Positions 10,378-27,220 are shown, numbered from the stretch's first letter. The stretch: 58,253 bases of DNA from Bifidobacterium aesculapii (GCF_001417815.1 NZ_BCFK01000071.1:1-58253), one strand, 5' to 3'. The notes: a model not told the origin generated them from the sequence alone. Numbers and translations: made by a program.

Positions 10378-11943
10378 TTGTCCGAACAGACAGCCAATCA
10401 GCACAAGACGCAACAGGACGAGAGCCGTCAGGCCAAGCCGCATCTGGACGGAGTGGCCTATGAGGTCGCGACGCCCGCGCCCGGCGGCGAACCCGCGCCG
10501 CGCTTCGCGCATCCGCACCGTGTGATGCTCGGCCTGTACTTCGCCGTGTTCCTCGGCATGCTGTCCGAAACGTCGATGAACATCGCCATCCCCGACCTCA
10601 TGGATGACTTCGGCGTCTCCTCCGGCACCGCGCAGTGGATGGTCGTCGGCTACATGCTCGCCATCGGCGTGGTGCTGCCGTGCGTCGGATTCCTGCTCAA
10701 ATGGGTGAAGGCTAAGACGCTCGTCATCGCCTCCCTCGTCTGCTTCCTCGCGGGCGCGATCGTGTGCACATTCGCCCCCACGTTCCCCGTGCTGCTCGCC
10801 GGCCGCATCGCGCAGGGCGTGAGCACCGGCGTGGTGCTGCCCACCATGTACGCGGCCATCATGCGCGTGTTCCCGCCGCATCGCATCGGCGCCGCGAACG
10901 GCGTCGCCGGCCTCGTCATCATGTTCGCGCCGGTCATCGGCCCGACCATCGCCGGCGCGCTCATCGGCGCGATCTCCTGGCGTGCGATCTTCGCGCTGTT
11001 CGCCGTCATCGCCGTCATCGCGCTCGCCTGCACCGCGGCGTTCTTCGTCACGCCGATTGAACGCACGCGCCCGGCCGTCGACGTGCCCTCCATCATCGCC
11101 TCCGCGCTCGGCTTCGGCTGTCTCGTCGCCGGCGTGAGCCTCGTCGCCGACATGGGCTTCTCGCCGCTCGTCGTCACGCTGCTCGTCGCGGGCGTCGTCG
11201 TGCTCGCGTTCTACGCGTACCGCCAGCTGCACATCGCGGCGCCGCTGCTCGACCTGCGCGCGCTCGGCGTGGCCGCGTTCCGCACGCCCGCGATCATGGT
11301 GAGCTGCTCGTTCGCGTGCACGCTCGCGTTCATGTACCTCGTGCCGCAGGAGCTGCAGCGCGGCCTCGGCCTGAGCTCCACCGTCGCCGGCCTGCTCATG
11401 CTGCCCGGCGGCGTCGTCAACGCCGTCTGCACGCTGATGGCCGGTCGTCTGTTCGACCGTCACGGCGCGAAACGACTCGTGTGGATCGGTGCGGCGATGA
11501 CGGTCGTCGGCGGCGCCCTGTTCGCCGCGATCGGCGTCGGTTCGCCCGTCGCGCTGTTCCTCGCCGCGCACATCATCGTGATGGTCGGCATCCCGTTCAT
11601 CCAGCAGTCCACGCAGTCCGCCGCATTGAAGGCGCTGCCGGGCCGCATGGCCGCCGACGGCAGCACCATCCTCAACACGATGCAGCAGGTGTTCGGCGCG
11701 ATCTCCACCGCCGTCGCCACCTGCCTGCTCGGCCTCGGGCAGACGCGCTACCTGGCCGGCGGCGGCACGGACCCGCAGTGGGGATTCGTGACGGGCTCAC
11801 GCTACGGCTACCTGTTCGGTCTGGCGCTGATCGCCATCGTGTTCGCGTTCTCGTTCGCGCTGCGCGAGCGCACGCACGAGCCGGAACTGACGACGGTGGA
11901 CGTCGAGATCGCCGGACGGGAGGAGAAGGTCGTCGCGGCGTGA
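10378..11943 (+). CDS. MFS transporter, DHA2 (EmrB/QacA/LmrB-like) drug exporter family
   Basis: A predicted 14-helix proton-driven exporter. The sequence shows the family features: FLGMLSETSMNIAIPDLMDDF in the first helix region, QWMVVGYMLAIGVVLP in the second, and the motif-C-like stretch GLVIMFAPVIGPTIAGALIG in helix 5. The TTG at 10378 is the best start because GAAGAAGAGG lies 7 bp upstream and the product begins SEQTANQ; the longer open frame back to 10285 has no such site. It sits alone between two terminators. The substrate cannot be read from sequence; a role in drug or peptide export is inference from the family. Confidence 0.88.
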   Translation: MSEQTANQHKTQQDESRQAKPHLDGVAYEVATPAPGGEPAPRFAHPHRVMLGLYFAVFLGMLSETSMNIAIPDLMDDFGVSSGTAQWMVVGYMLAIGVVLPCVGFLLKWVKAKTLVIASLVCFLAGAIVCTFAPTFPVLLAGRIAQGVSTGVVLPTMYAAIMRVFPPHRIGAANGVAGLVIMFAPVIGPTIAGALIGAISWRAIFALFAVIAVIALACTAAFFVTPIERTRPAVDVPSIIASALGFGCLVAGVSLVADMGFSPLVVTLLVAGVVVLAFYAYRQLHIAAPLLDLRALGVAAFRTPAIMVSCSFACTLAFMYLVPQELQRGLGLSSTVAGLLMLPGGVVNAVCTLMAGRLFDRHGAKRLVWIGAAMTVVGGALFAAIGVGSPVALFLAAHIIVMVGIPFIQQSTQSAALKALPGRMAADGSTILNTMQQVFGAISTAVATCLLGLGQTRYLAGGGTDPQWGFVTGSRYGYLFGLALIAIVFAFSFALRERTHEPELTTVDVEIAGREEKVVAA

Positions 11944-12028
11944 CGTGATGTGACGCGTGGCGTGCAGCGATGCGCGCCGACGTGCGCCTACGTGCGCAAG
12001 CCGTGACGTGGACGCGCACCGGCCTGTG

Positions 12029-12064
12029 AACGGGTGTTCCCCTATACTGGGAACACCCGTTTTT
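12029..12064 (+). terminator. Terminator after the MFS gene, with a promoter-like loop
   Basis: AACGGGTGTTCCC (12029-12041) pairs perfectly with GGGAACACCCGTT (12049-12061), followed by TTTT. The 7-bp loop contains TATACT (12042-12047), a good -10 hexamer in the right place to start transcription of the ACT-domain gene at 12115. No convincing -35 is visible. Confidence 0.8.
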
Positions 12065-12114
12065 CCGTATTCCGTGGGAATCCTCAACCAACAAGGGAGC
12101 AATCAGGGAGCGCC

Positions 12115-12387
12115 ATGAACAAGGCAATCATCACCGTCGTCGGACAGGACACCGTCGGCATCATCGCACGCGTGTGCACGTACCTCTCCAACCACCACGT
12201 CAACGTGCTCGACATCTCGCAGACCATCATCGACGGCTTCTTCAACATGATGATGATCGTCGACTACTCGGACTCCGACAAGGAATTCAGCGCCATGGTC
12301 GGCAACCTGGGGGATCTCGGCGACGACATCGGCGTGCGCATCCGCTGCCAGCGCGAGGAGATCTTCACCAAGATGCACCGAATCTGA
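12115..12387 (+). CDS. ACT domain protein (UPF0237 / GcvR-like)
   Basis: A 90-residue stand-alone ACT domain starting [20 protein letters not shown], with the ligand-binding loop GQDTVGIIA and a [14 protein letters not shown] strand. Such domains bind small molecules, often amino acids. The ATG is preceded by CAGGGAG at 4 bp. It is followed after 40 bp by the DUF711 gene, a pairing conserved in many bacteria, including Streptococcus and other actinobacteria, so the ACT protein may be its regulatory partner. The ligand is unknown. Confidence 0.9.
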   Translation: MNKAIITVVGQDTVGIIARVCTYLSNHHVNVLDISQTIIDGFFNMMMIVDYSDSDKEFSAMVGNLGDLGDDIGVRIRCQREEIFTKMHRI

Positions 12388-12427
12388 CGAAGCCCATCCC
12401 GCCAACGTTCCAGAAGGAAGCAACACC

Positions 12428-13792
12428 ATGCTGAATATCATGGAGGTCCACGAGACCAACCAGATGATCGAGCAGGAGAAGCTCGACGTGCGCACCATCA
12501 CGATGGGCATCTCGCTGCTCGACTGCGCGGCGGCCGACGTCGACGTGACGTGCGACAACATCTACCGCAAGATCACCACGTACGCGAAGGACCTCGTCTC
12601 CACCGGCGAGGACATCGAACGCGACTACGGCATCCCGATCGTCAACAAGCGCATCACCGTCACCCCGATCTCGCTGGTCGGCGCCAGCTGCTGCAAGACC
12701 AGCGGCGATTTCGTCAAGATCGCGCACGCGCTCGACCGTGCGGCCAAGGAGGTCGGCGTCAACCTGATCGGCGGTTATTCGGCGCTCGTCTCCAAGGCGA
12801 TGACCCCGGCCGAGGAGCTGCTCATCCGTTCCCTGCCGCAGGCCCTCGCCGAGACCGACGTGGTCTGCTCGTCGGTGAACGTGGGTTCCACGAAGACCGG
12901 CATCGACATGAACGCGGTCGAGCTGCTCGGCCACATCGTCAAGGACATCGCGCACGCCACCGCAGACATCGACTCCTACGGCTGCGTGAAGTTCGTCGCG
13001 TTCTGCAACGTGCCCGACGACAACCCGTTCATGGCGGGCGGCTTCCACGGCGTGACCGAAGGCGACGCGGTCATCAACGTGGGTGTCTCCGGCCCGGGCG
13101 TGGTCTCGCGTGCGCTCGACGCCGCCAAGGGCAAGGACTTCGAGTTCCTGTGCGAGACGATCAAGCGCACCGCGTTCAAGATCACGCGTGTGGGCCAGCT
13201 CGTCGCTCAGGAGGCGAGCCGTCGTCTCGGCGTGCCGTTCGGCATCATCGACCTTTCGCTCGCGCCCACCCCGGCCGTCGGCGATTCGGTCGGCGAGGTG
13301 CTGGAGAAGATCGGCATCGAGCAGGTGGGCGCCCCCGGCACGACCGCGGCGCTCGCCATGCTCAACGACCAGGTGAAGAAGGGCGGCATCATGGCGTCGT
13401 CCTACGTGGGCGGCCTGTCCGGCGCGTTCATTCCGGTTTCCGAAGACAAGAACATGATCGACGCGGCCGGCAGCGGGTGCCTGACCATCGAGAAGCTCGA
13501 GGCAATGACCTGCGTGTGCTCGGTCGGCCTCGACATGATCGCCATCCCCGGCGACACTTCGGCGGCCACGATCTCCGGCATCATCGCCGACGAGGCCGCC
13601 ATCGGCATGGTCAACCAGAAGACCACCGCCGTGCGCGTCATCCCGGTCGAGGGCAAGGGCGTGGGCGAGATGGCGAACTTCGGCGGGCTCATGGGCTACG
13701 CGCCGATCATCCCGGTGAACCAGGTCTCGTGCGAGGCGTTCGTCACGCGCGGCGGCCGCATCCCCGCCCCGATCCACAGTTTCAAGAACTGA
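12428..13792 (+). CDS. PFL family protein (UPF0210 / DUF711)
   Basis: A 454-residue cytosolic protein of the DUF711 family, related in fold to pyruvate formate-lyase-like proteins; no reaction has been established. Characteristic segments are [20 protein letters not shown] near the N-terminus, [21 protein letters not shown] in the middle, and the C-terminal [12 protein letters not shown]. The family's usual length is about 450, so the gene is intact. GAAGGAAG lies 6 bp before the ATG. Translation is probably from a common mRNA with the preceding ACT-domain gene. Confidence 0.92.
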   Translation: MLNIMEVHETNQMIEQEKLDVRTITMGISLLDCAAADVDVTCDNIYRKITTYAKDLVSTGEDIERDYGIPIVNKRITVTPISLVGASCCKTSGDFVKIAHALDRAAKEVGVNLIGGYSALVSKAMTPAEELLIRSLPQALAETDVVCSSVNVGSTKTGIDMNAVELLGHIVKDIAHATADIDSYGCVKFVAFCNVPDDNPFMAGGFHGVTEGDAVINVGVSGPGVVSRALDAAKGKDFEFLCETIKRTAFKITRVGQLVAQEASRRLGVPFGIIDLSLAPTPAVGDSVGEVLEKIGIEQVGAPGTTAALAMLNDQVKKGGIMASSYVGGLSGAFIPVSEDKNMIDAAGSGCLTIEKLEAMTCVCSVGLDMIAIPGDTSAATISGIIADEAAIGMVNQKTTAVRVIPVEGKGVGEMANFGGLMGYAPIIPVNQVSCEAFVTRGGRIPAPIHSFKN

Positions 13793-13828
13793 GAGGCCTC
13801 GGCCGGGCTGATACGCCGCGTCTGATTG

Positions 13829-13947
13829 GCCGGCTCCCGTGTGCGGCCTGTCTGCGCATCCCGTCTCGTGCTGTGGAACCCGCCTCGGGGGAGGGGGTGG
13901 CCTAAGCTCGGTGCGGAATTCGCGGACGGCCGCACACGGAAGCCGGC
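13829..13947. repeat. Long-range inverted repeat before the trmL gene
   Basis: GCCGGCTCCCGTGTGCGGCC at 13829-13848 matches the reverse complement of 13928-13947 at 19 of 20 bases, with 79 bp between. The arms could fold the leader of the downstream gene or be the ends of a small element. No T-run follows. Confidence 0.55.
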
Positions 13948-14058
13948 CCCTTGATCGGGGCGGTCGGGCAGCGTGCGGCCGACCATGCGCATGCGACCGC
14001 AGGCCATGGAGGGAGCCGCGCGCACGAGCACAGTTACGAGCACAGGATGAGGACGATT

Positions 14059-14742
14059 ATGGGCAACGAGGTCAACCCGGAACAGGTCAATTCCGAACAG
14101 GTCAACCCGGAACAGGTCAACCCGGAGGACAAAGTCGAGAAGATGTTCGAATACGGCTACCGCAAGTCGAACTACGGACCGGACGAACTCGTGACCGACG
14201 CGCACGGCAACCCGATCTCCGTGGTCGACGCGATGCTCTCCGCCGAAAAGGCAGCCGAAACGGAGACCGTCACCCCGCACCTGTGCTACTACAGCCCGCG
14301 CATCCCCGGCAACACCGGCTCGGCGATCCGCCTGTGCGCGGTCACCGGCACGATCCTGCACCTGGTCGAACCGCTCGGCTTCAACCTGCGCGACACGAAG
14401 CTGCGCCGCGCCGGCCTCGACTACCACGACATGGCGCACGTCGTACTGCACCCGAACTTCGAGAACCTCGTCGAATCGATGCCGAACTCGCGCATCATCG
14501 CGTTCACCGCGCACGCCACGAAGCTGTACACGGACATCGAATACAAACCGACCGACATCCTGCTGTTCGGGCCGGAACCGGGCAACATCCCCGACCCGAT
14601 GGACATCATGGAAGGCCCGCACGTGGCCGAACAGGTACGCCTGCCGATGCGCCCGAGCCTGCGCAGCCTCAACCTCACCAACTGCGCGTCGATCGCCATC
14701 TACGAGGCGTGGCGTCAGCTCAACTTCGCGGGCGGCCGGTGA
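14059..14742 (+). CDS. trmL: tRNA (cytidine(34)-2'-O)-methyltransferase, TrmL type (SPOUT)
   Basis: A SPOUT methyltransferase expected to modify the wobble base of certain leucine tRNAs. The core spans about residues 73-220, with YYSPRIPGNTGSAIRLCAVTG at its start, the cofactor-knot segment LFGPEPGNIPDPM, and the C-terminal LRSLNLTNCASIAIYEAWRQ. The N-terminal 70 residues are extra; they begin with four copies of a VNPEQ-type pentapeptide encoded by 15-bp repeats. The ATG at 14059 has GAGGA about 6 bp upstream; an in-frame ATG at 14047 is an alternative. The stop overlaps the mutY GTG start. Confidence 0.87.
   Translation: MGNEVNPEQVNSEQVNPEQVNPEDKVEKMFEYGYRKSNYGPDELVTDAHGNPISVVDAMLSAEKAAETETVTPHLCYYSPRIPGNTGSAIRLCAVTGTILHLVEPLGFNLRDTKLRRAGLDYHDMAHVVLHPNFENLVESMPNSRIIAFTAHATKLYTDIEYKPTDILLFGPEPGNIPDPMDIMEGPHVAEQVRLPMRPSLRSLNLTNCASIAIYEAWRQLNFAGGR
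14071..14130 (+). repeat. 15-bp tandem repeat inside trmL
   Basis: Four adjoining 15-bp units of the type GTCAACCCGGAACAG; the second carries GTCAATTCCGAACAG and the last ends GAGGAC. The unit is a multiple of three, so copy-number changes would add or remove five residues without shifting the frame. Confidence 0.85.
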
Positions 14743-15680
14743 CCGGCACCGCCCACGTGCCCGCCTCCGGCAACACCGTTTCCCGCGCCGCACATGCCCG
14801 GCTCCGCCTCGCCGCGTGGTGGGAGGCGAACGCGCGCGACCTGCCGTGGCGCTTCGGCCGCGCGACCCCGTGGGGCGTGCTGGTCTCCGAGGTGATGAGC
14901 CAGCAGACGCAGATGAGCCGCGTCGTACCGTACTGGACCGCATGGATGGACCGTTGGCCCGACGCCGCCGCGCTCGCCGCCGCGCCGAAATCCGACGTGA
15001 TCACCATGTGGGGCCGTCTCGGCTACCCGCGCCGCGCGTTGCGCCTGCAGGAGTGCGCGCGCGTCGTCGCCACGGAGTGCGGCGACGAGCTGCCGCGCAC
15101 GTATGACGCACTGATCGCGCTGCCCGGCGTGGGCGACTACACGGCCAGCGCGGTGATGAGCTTCGCGTACGGCGAGCGGATCGCCGTCGTCGACACGAAC
15201 ATCCGCCGCGTGCTCAGCCGCGTCTTCCTCGGCGAGGAGTCGCGCGGTGGGGCGGCGAATGCGGCGGAACGCGCGCTCGCGGATGAGGTGCTGCCGGCCG
15301 ATGCCTCGCGTTCGGTCGTGTGGAATCAGTCGGTGATGGAGCTGGGCGCGCTGGTGTGCACGGCGAAGAACCCGCTGTGCGCTCACTGCCCGGTGGCCGG
15401 CGACTGCATGTTCCTCGCCGCCGGGCGTCCGGGGCTGGGGGAGCGTCGCACGCGGCCGCGCCAGCGCTTCCAGGGTACGGACCGCCAGGTGCGCGGCATC
15501 GTCCTCGACGCGTTGAGGAAGGCGCCCGGCGTGTCCGGGGAGGGCGCGTCCGTGCTGGAGCGTGCGACGGTGGAATCGTTGTGGAAGGACCGCGACCAGC
15601 TCGACCGGTGCGTGGCGAGCCTCGACGAGGACGGGCTCATCGAGATCGCGCCCGACGGGAGTCTGCGTCTGCCGCAGTGA
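14739..15680 (+). CDS. mutY: A/G-specific adenine DNA glycosylase
   Basis: Removes adenine mispaired with 8-oxoguanine. The helix-hairpin-helix LPGVGDYTASAVMSFAYG and the following VVDTNIRRVLSR carry the catalytic Asp. The catalytic Glu is in SEVMSQQTQ. The 4Fe-4S ligands are in C-X6-C-X2-C-X5-C form (CTAKNPLCAHCPVAGDC). The 313-residue protein lacks the C-terminal Nudix-like domain of E. coli MutY and ends in a short winged-helix-like stretch, as in other actinobacteria. The GTG at 14739 overlaps the trmL stop as GTGA; open frame upstream of that overlaps trmL in another frame and is not coding. Confidence 0.93.
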   Translation: MTGTAHVPASGNTVSRAAHARLRLAAWWEANARDLPWRFGRATPWGVLVSEVMSQQTQMSRVVPYWTAWMDRWPDAAALAAAPKSDVITMWGRLGYPRRALRLQECARVVATECGDELPRTYDALIALPGVGDYTASAVMSFAYGERIAVVDTNIRRVLSRVFLGEESRGGAANAAERALADEVLPADASRSVVWNQSVMELGALVCTAKNPLCAHCPVAGDCMFLAAGRPGLGERRTRPRQRFQGTDRQVRGIVLDALRKAPGVSGEGASVLERATVESLWKDRDQLDRCVASLDEDGLIEIAPDGSLRLPQ

Positions 15681-15802
15681 TGGGCCCTGTGCGCGTCTCG
15701 CGTCGAACCTCACAGGCATCATGTGAAGATACGCGGACAGTCGTGTGCGGCCGGTTCCGGGGCCGTACACTGGGAGCCGTCAGTGCGGCGTGAAGGAATG
15801 GT

Positions 15803-16465
15803 ATGGGTACGAAGGGCACGAACAAGCGCGGGCCGGTCGGTCGCAAGCCGCGCAAGCGCAAGCTGAGCAAACGGCAGCGGGCGATCTACCGTCGCCGTCG
15901 CATCGTCGTCGGCGCGGCGCTCGTGCTGCTGCTCGCGCTCGCCGTGTTCTGCGCGTACAGTCTCGCGCGCGGCGCCGGCGCCGTGTGGGGCGCGACGTAC
16001 GGCAGCGTGAGCCGCGTGCCGCTGGAGCGCGGCACGTCGCCCACGCCGCATCACAGTTCCGGCGTGAAGGACTGCGCCGCGAAGGACACGCGTCTGACGC
16101 TCACCGCGAAGGCCGCGACGGTGCCGGTGGGCGGTTCGCTCGAATTCACCGCGACGATCGAGCATGTGGGTTCGGATTCCTGCCTGATCGACGCTTCGGA
16201 TTCGGGGCGCGTGCTGACGGTCTCCTCCGGCTCGGACGTGGTGTGGAGGTCCGACTCCTGCCCGACGGACGCGCGGATGCTGCTCATGGCGAAGGGCGAC
16301 AAGGACGTCAAGTCGATCTCCTGGGGCGCGAACCGGACGGGTGCCGAATGCGTGGAGAACCAGGATGACCTGCCGAAGGTGGACCGTGGCTCCTACACCG
16401 CGCAGCTGAGTCTGAAAGGCGATCCGAAGACGGTGAGCGAGAAGGTCGTCGTCGAGGTCCAGTAG
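15803..16465 (+). CDS. Signal-anchored extracellular protein of unknown function
   Basis: The 220-residue product has a very basic N-terminus (about 33 residues rich in Lys and Arg), one membrane segment (about residues 36-54) and an extracytoplasmic part. The latter contains four Cys (KDCAAK, SDSCLI, DSCPT, AECVE) and looks like a beta-sandwich, with alternating polar/hydrophobic segments (TLTAKAATVPVGGSLEFTATI). GAAGGA precedes the ATG by 5 bp. I do not recognise the family beyond similarity to hypothetical proteins expected next to mutY in bifidobacteria. The four cysteines could form two disulfides. Confidence 0.75.
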   Translation: MGTKGTNKRGPVGRKPRKRKLSKRQRAIYRRRRIVVGAALVLLLALAVFCAYSLARGAGAVWGATYGSVSRVPLERGTSPTPHHSSGVKDCAAKDTRLTLTAKAATVPVGGSLEFTATIEHVGSDSCLIDASDSGRVLTVSSGSDVVWRSDSCPTDARMLLMAKGDKDVKSISWGANRTGAECVENQDDLPKVDRGSYTAQLSLKGDPKTVSEKVVVEVQ

Positions 16466-16695
16466 CCCGGCAGGGAGCGGGCGGCGGCGCGATGGGGGCG
16501 CATTATACGCCTCCATCGACGATCGCGCCGCATCCCCGCGTGTATTGTCCTCCTGTACAGCTATAGTTCATTGTTTGCATACGGTGTGTCATATTGCGGG
16601 CATGCCTCCATTCACCGAAGCTCGCATAGGCATATGGTGGCCATGCGCGCTTCGACGGGGAAAACGAACACATAGCGAGCGATAAGGAACGTCCA

Positions 16696-20259
<3,564 letters not shown>

Positions 20260-20304
20260 GACCAATCGAGAACGTAAGCAAGCGTAAGTAAGGACACAAA
20301 CACA

Positions 20305-24450
<4,146 letters not shown>

Positions 24451-24479
24451 TCGCACGTGGCCGCTCATGCGGCCCCTCC

Positions 24480-24533
24480 GCATCATCCGTGCAGGCCATG
24501 TTCTGAAACGTCCATGGCTTGCACGGATGATGC
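24480..24533 (+). terminator. Hairpin after rpoC (probable terminator)
   Basis: A 21-nt arm at 24480-24500 (GCATCATCCGTGCAGGCCATG type) pairs with 24513-24533 at 20 of 21 positions, with a 12-nt loop. It begins 30 bp after the rpoC stop. No T-run follows, so termination by it is inferred from position and strength. Confidence 0.65.
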
Positions 24534-24570
24534 ACGATGGTATTTCCGCCCATTGGGGCGCCCCTTTTCG

Positions 24571-24640
24571 GCCGAGCCGATCCGGTGCCCATGCCAGGCG
24601 CCTATGCGCGGCATGGTCCTTTCCACCGGATCGGCTCGGC
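24571..24640. repeat. 17-bp perfect inverted repeat
   Basis: GCCGAGCCGATCCGGTG (24571-24587) pairs perfectly with CACCGGATCGGCTCGGC (24624-24640). Inside are ATGCC and GGCAT in pairing positions. TGTTTCG follows. It could be a second terminator for rpoBC or the edge of the degraded segment downstream. Confidence 0.6.
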
Positions 24641-24649
24641 TGTTTCGTA

Positions 24650-25123
24650 TTCGCCTATCCAACGTCCCCAGCGGACGGCGGCGCCGCCAAGCCCGTCGAC
24701 TTCGGCATCGCGCTGGAGATCGGCAAGGGCGAGCACCAGCTCATCGGCGACAACCGCCAGCTCGGCACGCCGGGCTTCGGCGCCCCGGAACAGTTTTTTG
24801 AAACCGGTGCCGCCGAAACGTTCGTCAACGGCAAGCCGGCCACCGAATACGATGCCGCCAAGGGCGTCTTCACGATCACGCTCGATCAGGAAGGTTTCTA
24901 CGACTTCGACAAGTTCAGTGCGACCATCACCGATCGCGCCGCCGATGCGCGCAAGGACAACGGCATCCTCGCTACGAAGGTGAAGGACAAGATCAACTAC
25001 AACGTCATCGTCGCCGACGTGGTCAACGACAACAAGATTGCGGTGACCATCAACTATGCACATGTCGTGGATACTGTACGTGCAGGATACCGATGCCGGC
25101 GATCTCTTTACGGTGACGCGTAA
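24650..25123 (+). pseudogene. Remnant of an extracellular surface-protein gene
   Basis: One open frame on the plus strand reads from about 24660 to a stop at 25123. It shows coherent, native-looking codon use and protein-like sequence (FGIALEIGKGEHQLIGDN, VNGKPATEYDAAKGVFTI, INYNVIVADVVNDNKIAV). It has neither start codon with a ribosome binding site nor signal peptide, and the sequence upstream is the inverted repeat. The last residues (AGYRCRRSLYGDA) look out of frame. The style resembles beta-rich repeats of wall-anchored proteins, but I cannot name the family. I read it as an internal fragment of a larger gene. Confidence 0.55.
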
Positions 25124-25276
25124 TCAGACTTCGAGAGCGGCCGCATCGAATTACAGCTCGAATGATGAGTGATACCCGATTCCAATTAAGAAGGTCTTGC
25201 TTCTTTATCTGGCACTGCGGTTTGACATCGGGATTGCGCGGCTGGGGCTCGTGGTCGGGGTATGAGTCTGTGCATG

Positions 25277-25612
25277 AGCCTGTGCAGTTTGGTCTCGAAC
25301 TTGTACAGTCGAGGGATGAACCTGCGCGGTTTGATTCCGAACCTGTACGGTCTAATGACGAACTTGTACGATTGTGGCTTGAACCTGCGCAGTCTGATGG
25401 CGAACCTGCTCATAGGGGTCGTGAAGGCTTGCTTGGGTTGGGCGGGGAGGTGTTGGTGATTTTCCTTGGTATTCCGGGCTTTTCGTGATGTGGTGTATGC
25501 GTTCCAGAACCTTGTGGAGGGCTTCTTTCAGCACCCCTGTGCGCAGGTTGGGGCTTGGACTGCGCAGGTTGGCCGTCTGACTACGCAAGTTATACCCTGA
25601 ACCGCGCAGGTT
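25277..25612. repeat. Inverted 21-bp tandem array element, copy 2
   Basis: Seven 21-bp units of AACYTGYRCR type start at 25277, 25298, 25319, 25340, 25361, 25382 and 25403. After a spacer of about 115 bp, four reverse units carry GCGCAGGTT-like cores at 25541, 25562, 25583 and 25604. Layout and the spacer segment 25461-25552 match copy 1 (90-403), but this copy has one more left-arm unit. The reverse-strand reading again gives NLR heptads followed by GVLKEA. Confidence 0.85.
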
Positions 25613-25635
25613 CACGACAAAGGGTGATAAGGGGT

Positions 25636-25857
25636 TGTACGGCCGGACAATCATAGGGTTATGCGGCCGAACAAATGCTGGAGGATGCTCGGACGGATAG
25701 GCATGAGCTTGCCCGACCAAGCAACACGAGGCTATTTGGCCGGATAAACATAGGAGTGGATTGTCTGGGCAAACGTGAGGGTACTCGGTCGTACAAGCAT
25801 AGAATTGCCCGGCTGAGCAAACATGAGGATACTCAGCCGGGCAAACGTGGGGTTGCG
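25636..25857. repeat. 24-bp minisatellite, about nine degenerate units
   Basis: Units of about 22-26 bp resemble CTCGGCCGGGCAAACATGAG. The clearest copies are at the 3' end (GCCCGGCTGAGCAAACATGA, CTCAGCCGGGCAAACGTGGG). Earlier copies are more diverged. The array starts 24 bp after the inverted 21-bp element. It can be read as eight-residue repeats on the plus strand, but no start signal supports a gene. It ends about 38 bp before the convergent minus-strand gene. Confidence 0.7.
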
Positions 25858-25894
25858 GGGTCTTCGGCGCTGCAGCGGTCTGGCTCGGCGCCAG

Positions 25895-27220
25895 TCACTT
25901 CATTTTTTCGTTGAAGCCGTCCTGCATGAGGTCGGTCAGATCGTTGAGTTCGTCGGACGGGTTCGCCTCGTTCTCAAGATCGCGCAGATCCTCGTTGAGG
26001 TCTGAGGACGCGTCATACGGACTGTCCAGATCGTACATCTCGTCCATCAGGTCGGAGTACTGGCTGTACTTGCCGTTGTCGCTGACGATGTCGTCGATGC
26101 TGCCAAGCGCCTGCATCTTCTTGATGATGTCGCCCAGCTTGGTCATGTAGTCCTTCATCGAGGTCGCATACTGGGAGATAGGCTTGATCTTCGAATCGCC
26201 CAGCTGGCCGAGGGCCGAGGTGCACCCGTCGATGTACTCGGTGTACTCGTTGTAGTAGTCGTCATCCACCGTGGAAGCGGTCGGCGTGGAGTCGCACGCC
26301 TTGGTGACGGCGTTCATCGCGACGGCGGTGTCTGCCATATTGTTGGACAGCTGCTCGAACTTCTTGGCCTTCGCCTCGTACTTGTCGTACGCTTGCTTCA
26401 CCTCGTCATCGTGCTTGTACACCTTGAGATCGGTGAACGCGGTGTTGGCCTGCTCGTACTCCTTCACGTAGTCCTTGATCTTCTGCGCGTCCGCCTTGTC
26501 GAACGTGGTGGTGCCATCGTAGGAGGTGGATATGGCTTTCGACAGTTTCGTATTGACGTTGGTGTACTTCGTGTACATCACGGTCGTCTGCCGCTGGCCG
26601 TCCAGATAATCGTCCGAGGTGAGGGAGCCGGGCTTGACGACCACGAACACCAGGATGAGCACGATCGACACGAACGCCGCGATGCCGCCGACGATGATGC
26701 CGATCAGCGCGCCCTTCGACAGTCCCTTCTTCTTCGGCGCAGGGGAGCCGGGGAATCCGGCGCCGGGTGCGCCCGGGACAGGTTGCCCGGGAATCGGGAC
26801 GCCGGGAACCGGGACGCCGGGAACCGGAGCGCCAGGCGTACCGGGGGCTGGCTCTCCCGGCACAGGGGGATAGCCGCCGGCTGCGGGCGCTGCTCCCGGT
26901 ACGTCCGGTTGTGGCGCTGACTGCTGCACCGGCGGCTGCACCTGCCACGGAGCCGGCATCGCCTGAGTGGGGGGAAGCTGCTGGTCGTAGGATGTGCGCG
27001 GCTGTTGTTCGAATGATTGCGCCTGCGGTTGTCCGTACGCCGGCTGTTCGAATGATTGTTGTGGTTGTGGCTGCCCGTGGGGTTGCTGTCCGTACGTCGG
27101 CTGCGCGCCCGGCTGGCCGGGAACCTGCCCGTACGCCGGTGTCGTGGGAGCCTGATCGTAGGGAACCTGCCCGTTGTCGGCGGGCTTGATACTACCGTCA
27201 TTGGCATGTGCGTCGCTCAT
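25895..27220 (-). CDS. Pro/Gln-rich single-span membrane protein with a helical extracellular domain
   Basis: Residues 1-165 are a low-complexity cytoplasmic tail rich in Pro, Gln, Tyr and Gly (GQPQPQQSFEQ, then VPGVPVPGVPIPGQPVPG). A Lys-rich stop (KKKGLSKG) and one membrane helix (about 172-198) follow. The outer domain of about 240 residues is Asp/Lys/Tyr-rich and mostly helical (KIKDYVKEYEQANTAFTDLK), with two Cys (KACDST, DGCTSA) that could pair. I chose the start MSDAHAND at 27220 because GAAAGGA lies 10 bp upstream; ATGs at 27229 and 27238 are too close to or inside that site. Family not recognised. Confidence 0.75.
   Translation of the reverse strand: MSDAHANDGSIKPADNGQVPYDQAPTTPAYGQVPGQPGAQPTYGQQPHGQPQPQQSFEQPAYGQPQAQSFEQQPRTSYDQQLPPTQAMPAPWQVQPPVQQSAPQPDVPGAAPAAGGYPPVPGEPAPGTPGAPVPGVPVPGVPIPGQPVPGAPGAGFPGSPAPKKKGLSKGALIGIIVGGIAAFVSIVLILVFVVVKPGSLTSDDYLDGQRQTTVMYTKYTNVNTKLSKAISTSYDGTTTFDKADAQKIKDYVKEYEQANTAFTDLKVYKHDDEVKQAYDKYEAKAKKFEQLSNNMADTAVAMNAVTKACDSTPTASTVDDDYYNEYTEYIDGCTSALGQLGDSKIKPISQYATSMKDYMTKLGDIIKKMQALGSIDDIVSDNGKYSQYSDLMDEMYDLDSPYDASSDLNEDLRDLENEANPSDELNDLTDLMQDGFNEKMK

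Noticed and set aside
16540..16610. A defined rpoB promoter
   Set aside because: TATAGT and several TTG-starting hexamers are present, but none combine at 16-18 bp spacing, so no call was made.
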